The position numbers were made by a program, and so were the translations under genes. A stretch of 64,000 bases of DNA. Source: Dipetalonema caudispina. Lineage: Eukaryota; Nematoda; Chromadorea; Rhabditida; Onchocercidae. The notes under the pieces were generated by a model. It did no database searches, was not told the DNA's origin, and was given only the letters and a program-made list of their open reading frames with translations. The DNA lies in the NCBI GenBank assembly GCA_013365325.1, contig JABVXV010000070.1, positions 62,001 to 126,000 on the forward strand, written 5' to 3'. Numbering within the stretch: the stretch's first letter is position 1; each line of letters opens with the position of its first letter. Below, one piece after another: positions 50,801-64,000 of the stretch.

Positions 50801-52818
50801 TCCCAACTCTGCAATTAACTCTGATAAAAATAGAAAAAAATAAAATCAAAGAAAAGTTCAGATTTTAGAGTTATTCAATAATGATATTGAGAAGTTAAAG
50901 TAATAATTCAGAATTACGTAATAATGTAAAAAAAACAAATTATATTTTAAAATTTAACAATTTACTGACCTTAGGATTAAATCAATTAATTTTACAAGTG
51001 TTCAAAATTGATCGAGACTATTAGAATTAAGATAAATCTGAGAACAGGAAATGTCAGATTATCATAAATCAATAATAACAATAGTTGCTTAACCTATCCA
51101 AAAGTTCTACCTCAATGCATATTTTGATGAAAATAATTTCAAAATTATCCAAATTATCTCTCAGAAAAGATTGTCGTCTCTAAAGATTGTCGTCCATAAA
51201 CGAAGGAATCTATTTGAGGCTTCCACTATTTTGAGGTTACGACTGTATGCGTCTCAAGAAGTTTACATATTCGTATAAAGTGGAATACTAATGAGCAATA
51301 CTTGAGTTGGAGCAGAAATTTTGGATGCAAATTTGGACTCTAACATTATGGATTTATTCAAAAGTATCGAGCAATCAAAGTTCTGTTATTTTTGATCAAG
51401 GAAATAATGAAAATAATTGAGGATTCAAACTTTGACTTGAATTTGTTCATTTCAATAATATGGAAGAAGAAAAAAAAGACCACTGAAGAAGGAGCTATCA
51501 CCTTATCGTTTATTGCATTTAGTTTGCAAATTGGAAACATGATCGCCACTATGTCTATTTTTTTGAATATCGTTAACAAAGATGAAATTTTCGAAAAAGC
51601 AAACATTTTTATTTTTCTGACAGAGAAAAATTTTTCAAATTAATTGAATTTGTAATGAAAAATAGTCAACAAAGAAACTATATGATGAGCAAATTTCTTC
51701 TTTGATTTGATAATTCATCAAAAATGCAAAAAACAACAAGCACTTATCGTCGCTTCGGTAAGGCTATATCAGTATGAATTTAAGAAAGGTAAGCAATGGT
51801 AAGTTCATTAATGATTCATCATCTCTTGCATGAAAAATTCATTGTTTATAAAAACTTCTAAAAATGAAATATCTTTGCTACTTTGGGTTGGATACTCCTC
51901 TCTTATCAAAACAAATTCAAAAAGTGTTTTTCAAAGAAGAACTGTGCAAAATATGAATACTTAAATAAAAGAAAACTGATATACAAAGATTACTCGTAAA
52001 AACAACTTAGAAATCTCAAAAATTTGCATTTTTTAACTGCAAATATCAATAATAAATACATTTTTTTTTTAATCCAATTTTGTGAGAATTTCAGTGATTT
52101 AAAAATAATATCATTCGATATTAAAATGCCGGAAAAAAATTTCGTGAAATGAGAAATGAAGAGTTAAACAGAAATACCTTATTTCCCCGGAAACAGTATC
52201 TAATGTAAAAATATTAGCTGAACGAGAATCTTCGGGGGCTACCATAGCGTAATACATTGATTCATTCGTGATATGAACGGCATGTAATTTAATAATCAAT
52301 GAATTGATGGGTGTATCTTCCGGAATTTCAGTAATGTATCTCTCTTGTTGAAAGTGTATCCGTGGTACCGTCGGATTTCTTCGTCGCATCCATCGCTTTG
52401 ATCGCCTTTTTATGGCGTATTTCTTGTGATCCAGAAAAACAGCACCTTGTTGTGGTCTACTGCTATCAGAACAATTATATGAATATATCACGTGCCACGG
52501 TTCTATGTAGAAGCATACTCGTTCTTCGGCAAATAACACACCAGATGAAGAATCCAGAGAAACACTTCGTGAAATTAGAAAATTTGGTTTATTGCAGGTT
52601 ACTGTATTGGACCAACGTAGTACTGGTTGACCAGGATGAATACATGGTGGATAACTGTACGGTAACCATATAGTACTATTTCTAATCGGTATCAAACAAC
52701 CAGCGATGCAACTATCAACTACCGGAGGATTAAGGTGAAATGCGGTAGCAATGACTGGTAATGTAATAAAACAAACTGTTACTGTTAGTTCAAGCTGTAA
52801 CTGACAGAAATTCTTCAT
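29888..52818 (-). CDS. fmi-1: Flamingo/CELSR adhesion GPCR cadherin (fmi-1 orthologue)
   Basis: A seven-pass cadherin for planar polarity, axon guidance and synapse organisation, acting at the cell surface. Start [20 protein letters not shown] is a signal peptide; a furin-like RSKRWMRRR site precedes the cadherins. Nine cadherin repeats are counted from linkers such as [53 protein letters not shown] and DVNDNRPQL (52400-44180). EGF modules (near 42960, 42570, 41150 and 39680) alternate with two laminin-G domains (39550-38240 and 37890-36840), then EGF and laminin-EGF (36600-35680). Hormone-receptor sequence ([13 protein letters not shown], about 35290) and a GAIN region (35000-33650) follow. 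Membrane helices run TM1-2 (33500-33270), TM3 (33060-32940), TM4-5 (32735-32595), TM6 split across two exons (near 31800 and 31325) and TM7 (near 31170). Tail exons read [13 protein letters not shown] (30450) to YTMESSK and TAA at 29888. The cleavage site is degenerate. Confidence 0.93.
31560..31628. repeat. Imperfect 41-base tandem duplication in Flamingo intron
   Basis: GGAAAATTCATGTATCCTCT at 31560 recurs as GGAAAATTCATATACTCTTT at 31601. It lies between two TM6 exons, with no coding role seen. Confidence 0.6.
42037..42074. repeat. (AT)n microsatellite in Flamingo intron
   Basis: About 38 bases of alternating AT with two C interruptions. Confidence 0.9.
45420..46945 (-). other. Large Flamingo intron between cadherin exons
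   Basis: About 1.5 kb with no recognisable exon. It contains a 19-A run at 46180-46198. Confidence 0.6.
50835..52183 (-). other. Flamingo intron 1
   Basis: About 1.35 kb. The donor after GGGGAAATAAG (GTATTT) and the acceptor TTTTATCAG rejoin as [18 protein letters not shown], in phase. Overlapping open frames on both strands near 51358-51643 look like low-complexity chance. Confidence 0.7.
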
Positions 52819-52819
52819 A

Positions 52820-52832
52820 GCTGAAGTGATAT
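52820..52832 (-). promoter_or_regulatory. Probable SL trans-splice acceptor of Flamingo gene
   Basis: On the minus strand ATATCACTTCAG lies 2 bases before the start codon, a typical nematode spliced-leader position, and supports the start at 52818. Confidence 0.5.
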
Positions 52833-55534
52833 CAGTTTAATTTTCAAGAAATTTTACGTTTGCATATTGAATTTTAGTAAATCATTTATGTTGCATGCTA
52901 GGAAAGCATTGTGGAATGCGGGAATAGAGTAATTTCAGTTGAGTAAAATTTGAAATATAATTAACCAGTAAAATAAGTGACAGAGTCTAACAGAGCATCA
53001 AACGGAACAATAAAATAATGAATGTTGAAAGGGGGAGGGGATGAAAGGGTGAGATGGAGAGAGTTCATTTTTGGGCGTGTCAATGGTCGAGACTGGACCA
53101 AACGGAACTGAACCGAAATGATGCTTGACCAAAAGAAAAGGTTCAACCTCTTGTTATATCCCACTTTCCTATTATTACTAATACTACTACTATTAAGCAT
53201 CGATTATTAGATACGAAAACAGGAATGTGAAGGCGGAACATCTCTTTTAGCATCAAAATTGTAGTGCATGCAATTGCATCACCACAATTCATAATTCACC
53301 TGATGTGTCGATCTATCATCACTAGATCCGATGGGTACCACTAAACAAGCAGAATATCTCAACTGAAAAAAGATAAATTTCTCATTGCACATTTTGCATC
53401 ATTCTCTCCTTCATCGTTATCATTATCATAAGTCATAAGAGATAATGATTTCATTATTTACTGAATCCCACAATTACAGTGACCAGTAGAATGTGGGCAG
53501 CTTATTTCAAGAGAAAATTCTCTTACTAAGTGGATTCTTGTATGTGATTGAAATGCTTTCACTTTATTTTTGTCTTTCCAATTTGATCAAACTATTAAAT
53601 CTTAGTTAAGTAAAATAACAATATGCATGATGAGAAGTAACAAAATAATTGATCTTCTTTTTCCTCTTGTAATTTTTCAATCATCTGTTAAAAGCTGTTC
53701 CAGTGAAATCCGTTTCCAAGACAACTCTCACTGTTGACTGGGATGTGTCATACCTTTTATGAATTGAAATCGCTTATTGACGGTAATCGATGTTGTTTTT
53801 TCCTGCCACTCCTCATTTTTCTGCCATATATCTTCGAAATTCAGAACCTTTAAAGGATAAATTACAAAAATGAAATCGAGCAAACCAATAAATTGCTTAC
53901 CAAATTGAAGGCAAATGAGAAATTTTCAGAACTTCCAATACACATAGTTATATGGATTTCAAGAAAACTAATGATGTTTCCTATAGCAATAATGAAGCAG
54001 ATTTGGTTATTTGCTACCAACTTCATGATTTAAAAACAAGAACTGTGTGCTAGAATTGTAAATGAAATCAAAATGGTAAAGAGAATTGGAATTATTGCAA
54101 CTTTTTCTACGCTAAAAGTGGAATTGAATGCCACAGATAACTTCGAGGTAATCTAGCTTATTTGATATATTGACAAATTAACTCAATCACAATCCGGAAA
54201 TTGTTCCTAGCATTTCTAATTTCAATATATTACCAAGCAAATCTTAAGGGTGCATTAGAGTAGAACAACAGCATAAGGGATGCATATCAGCAGGAAGGAA
54301 TAAATGCGTTAATCAAGCTATGCATTTGATGAACAATTTACGGTGAAGTGTTTGGACCATTCATCCCATCAATACGCATTTGGGTTGACACTATCAAATT
54401 AGTCCTATAGATGGATTTTCATTATATTCGGAAAATTGCACCCCCTACCCCGAAAACGTATAAATTTTGCATAAAGTACCAATCATGGGCATACTATGAT
54501 ACCACTCTGACGACGTTGATATATGCCTGTAACAAAAATAGAATCATCCAAAATTTTGCAAAAGATATGTCGTAATTTCCCACTTGCATCAAACGATTTC
54601 TTTATCTTGAATTTGCAAATTTCAGCGGCAGAATCCTTACAAAATAGATGCTACATTATCAGAAAACAATACTATCCATATTTGAAATTTACCGATCTAA
54701 CCGCACTGCAACATAATACTGTGAAGAAATAAACGAATGAAACTGACACAACTTTCAATATTTTACTATCAGAAATTTCTCTTACAACATTTTGGAAATT
54801 TGGCAAAAACGTATACAAAAAATGAACCCATGTAAGTTTACAAACTAAAAGACTTAAACTTTTTTAACGATATCTTTGTTAGTTTCGGTTTAATTCCAAA
54901 CGGATAATTTCGATTTCAAAAAATTCGAAACTGCAACATTTGAAATGCACAAAATGAGATCTGAAAACGAAAAAAAAAAAAAGAAAAGGATATATATGTA
55001 TATATATATATAAATGAATGAATGGATGAAAGAATGAAAAAATCCCAATTCATTTTTATGAAATGAAACCTTTTTAAAGCAACAGTTACTGAAATAGAAG
55101 AGCTTCAACTTAAGATAAAGTTGATAGTGGATATAGGAAAAGGTGGGAGATCACGAACACAGAAATATAGATGCCATGAAATGGAATTTCTTTTTCTTTT
55201 TTAAATTACAGAACGTATGAACAATTACCAAAAAACTGATACGAATAGATAAAACAACAACAGCAACAAAGAAGTTATAAGTACAGATAACTTCAAACAT
55301 TTATTTTGAAGGTTGTCAGTCTAAGATTCTATCACTGTACGATAAGAAAACAAGCCTTTATTGCTTGGCTTTATCTAAAATGTCAAATAAGTGGAATTTC
55401 AACAATTCGGCTATTAAATTCCAAAATACAGCAAAATTATTACAACTTTCACAAACAACACAGAGAAAAAATAAATGCCAGGAACTACCCAAAATATTAA
55501 TATAGCAACAAATAAAACAATTCGCAAAAAAAAG
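52833..55534. other. Intergenic region between MAGI and Flamingo genes
   Basis: 2.7 kb of presumptive Flamingo promoter plus the MAGI 3' UTR. No exon was recognised. A TATA/GAAT microsatellite lies at 54971-55040. Confidence 0.5.
54971..55040. repeat. A-rich, (TA)n and (GAAT)n microsatellite block
   Basis: An A-rich run, then alternating TATA with one G, then GAAT/GATG units. Confidence 0.85.

Positions 55535-64000
<8,466 letters not shown>

Noticed and set aside
51358..51643. Overlapping 82- and 83-codon ORFs on both strands
   Set aside because: Inside Flamingo intron 1, AT-rich low complexity with no start context or family.
54890..55108. 72-codon minus-strand ORF with repeated Ile-Tyr
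   Set aside because: Generated by the TA/GAAT microsatellite.

Overview
This is an AT-rich, intron-rich nematode window, most likely from a filarial or other spirurid worm. The reasons are small exons with GT-AG introns of roughly 50 to 500 bases, T-rich 3' splice signals directly upstream of start codons (SL trans-splice candidates), and a Flamingo cadherin plus a MAGI scaffold of metazoan type. The species assignment is inference. There is no bacterial, plasmid or viral layout, and no rRNA, CRISPR array or complete tRNA was seen.

Left part, plus strand: the 3' end of a TARBP1-type tRNA 2'-O-ribose methyltransferase (1-3170), then a complete PDIA5-like protein disulfide isomerase (3910-9342) with one inactive and four CxxC thioredoxin domains. 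After a 2.1 kb gap, a minus-strand KDM3-family JmjC histone demethylase runs from about 19633 down to 11454. A 3.9 kb gene-poor stretch (19634-23583) holds a degenerate tandem repeat and a GCTT microsatellite.

Centre: a plus-strand CDK1-like kinase (23584-25541) has lost the DFG motif and the T-loop threonine and carries a suspicious in-frame stop. It converges on a minus-strand gene for a small secreted, proline-rich protein of unknown function (26633-27436).

Right half, minus strand: a 23 kb Flamingo/CELSR gene (52818 down to 29888) is complete from signal peptide to cytoplasmic tail, with nine cadherin repeats, EGF and laminin-G domains, hormone-receptor and GAIN regions, and seven membrane helices. 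Upstream of it lies the 3' part of a MAGI scaffold (55535 to beyond 64000) with two WW and five PDZ domains. The window therefore joins RNA modification, ER folding, chromatin, and cell-polarity or synapse genes. Apart from the two adjacent cell-junction genes, no functional cluster is evident.

The features most worth a second look are the degenerate CDK1 paralogue, a non-AG splice acceptor and a start-overlapping uORF in the PDIA5 gene, the non-canonical autoproteolysis site of Flamingo, and the retained KDM3 gene. Coordinates of multi-exon genes give the whole span; exon limits were read by eye from splice signals and reading phase.
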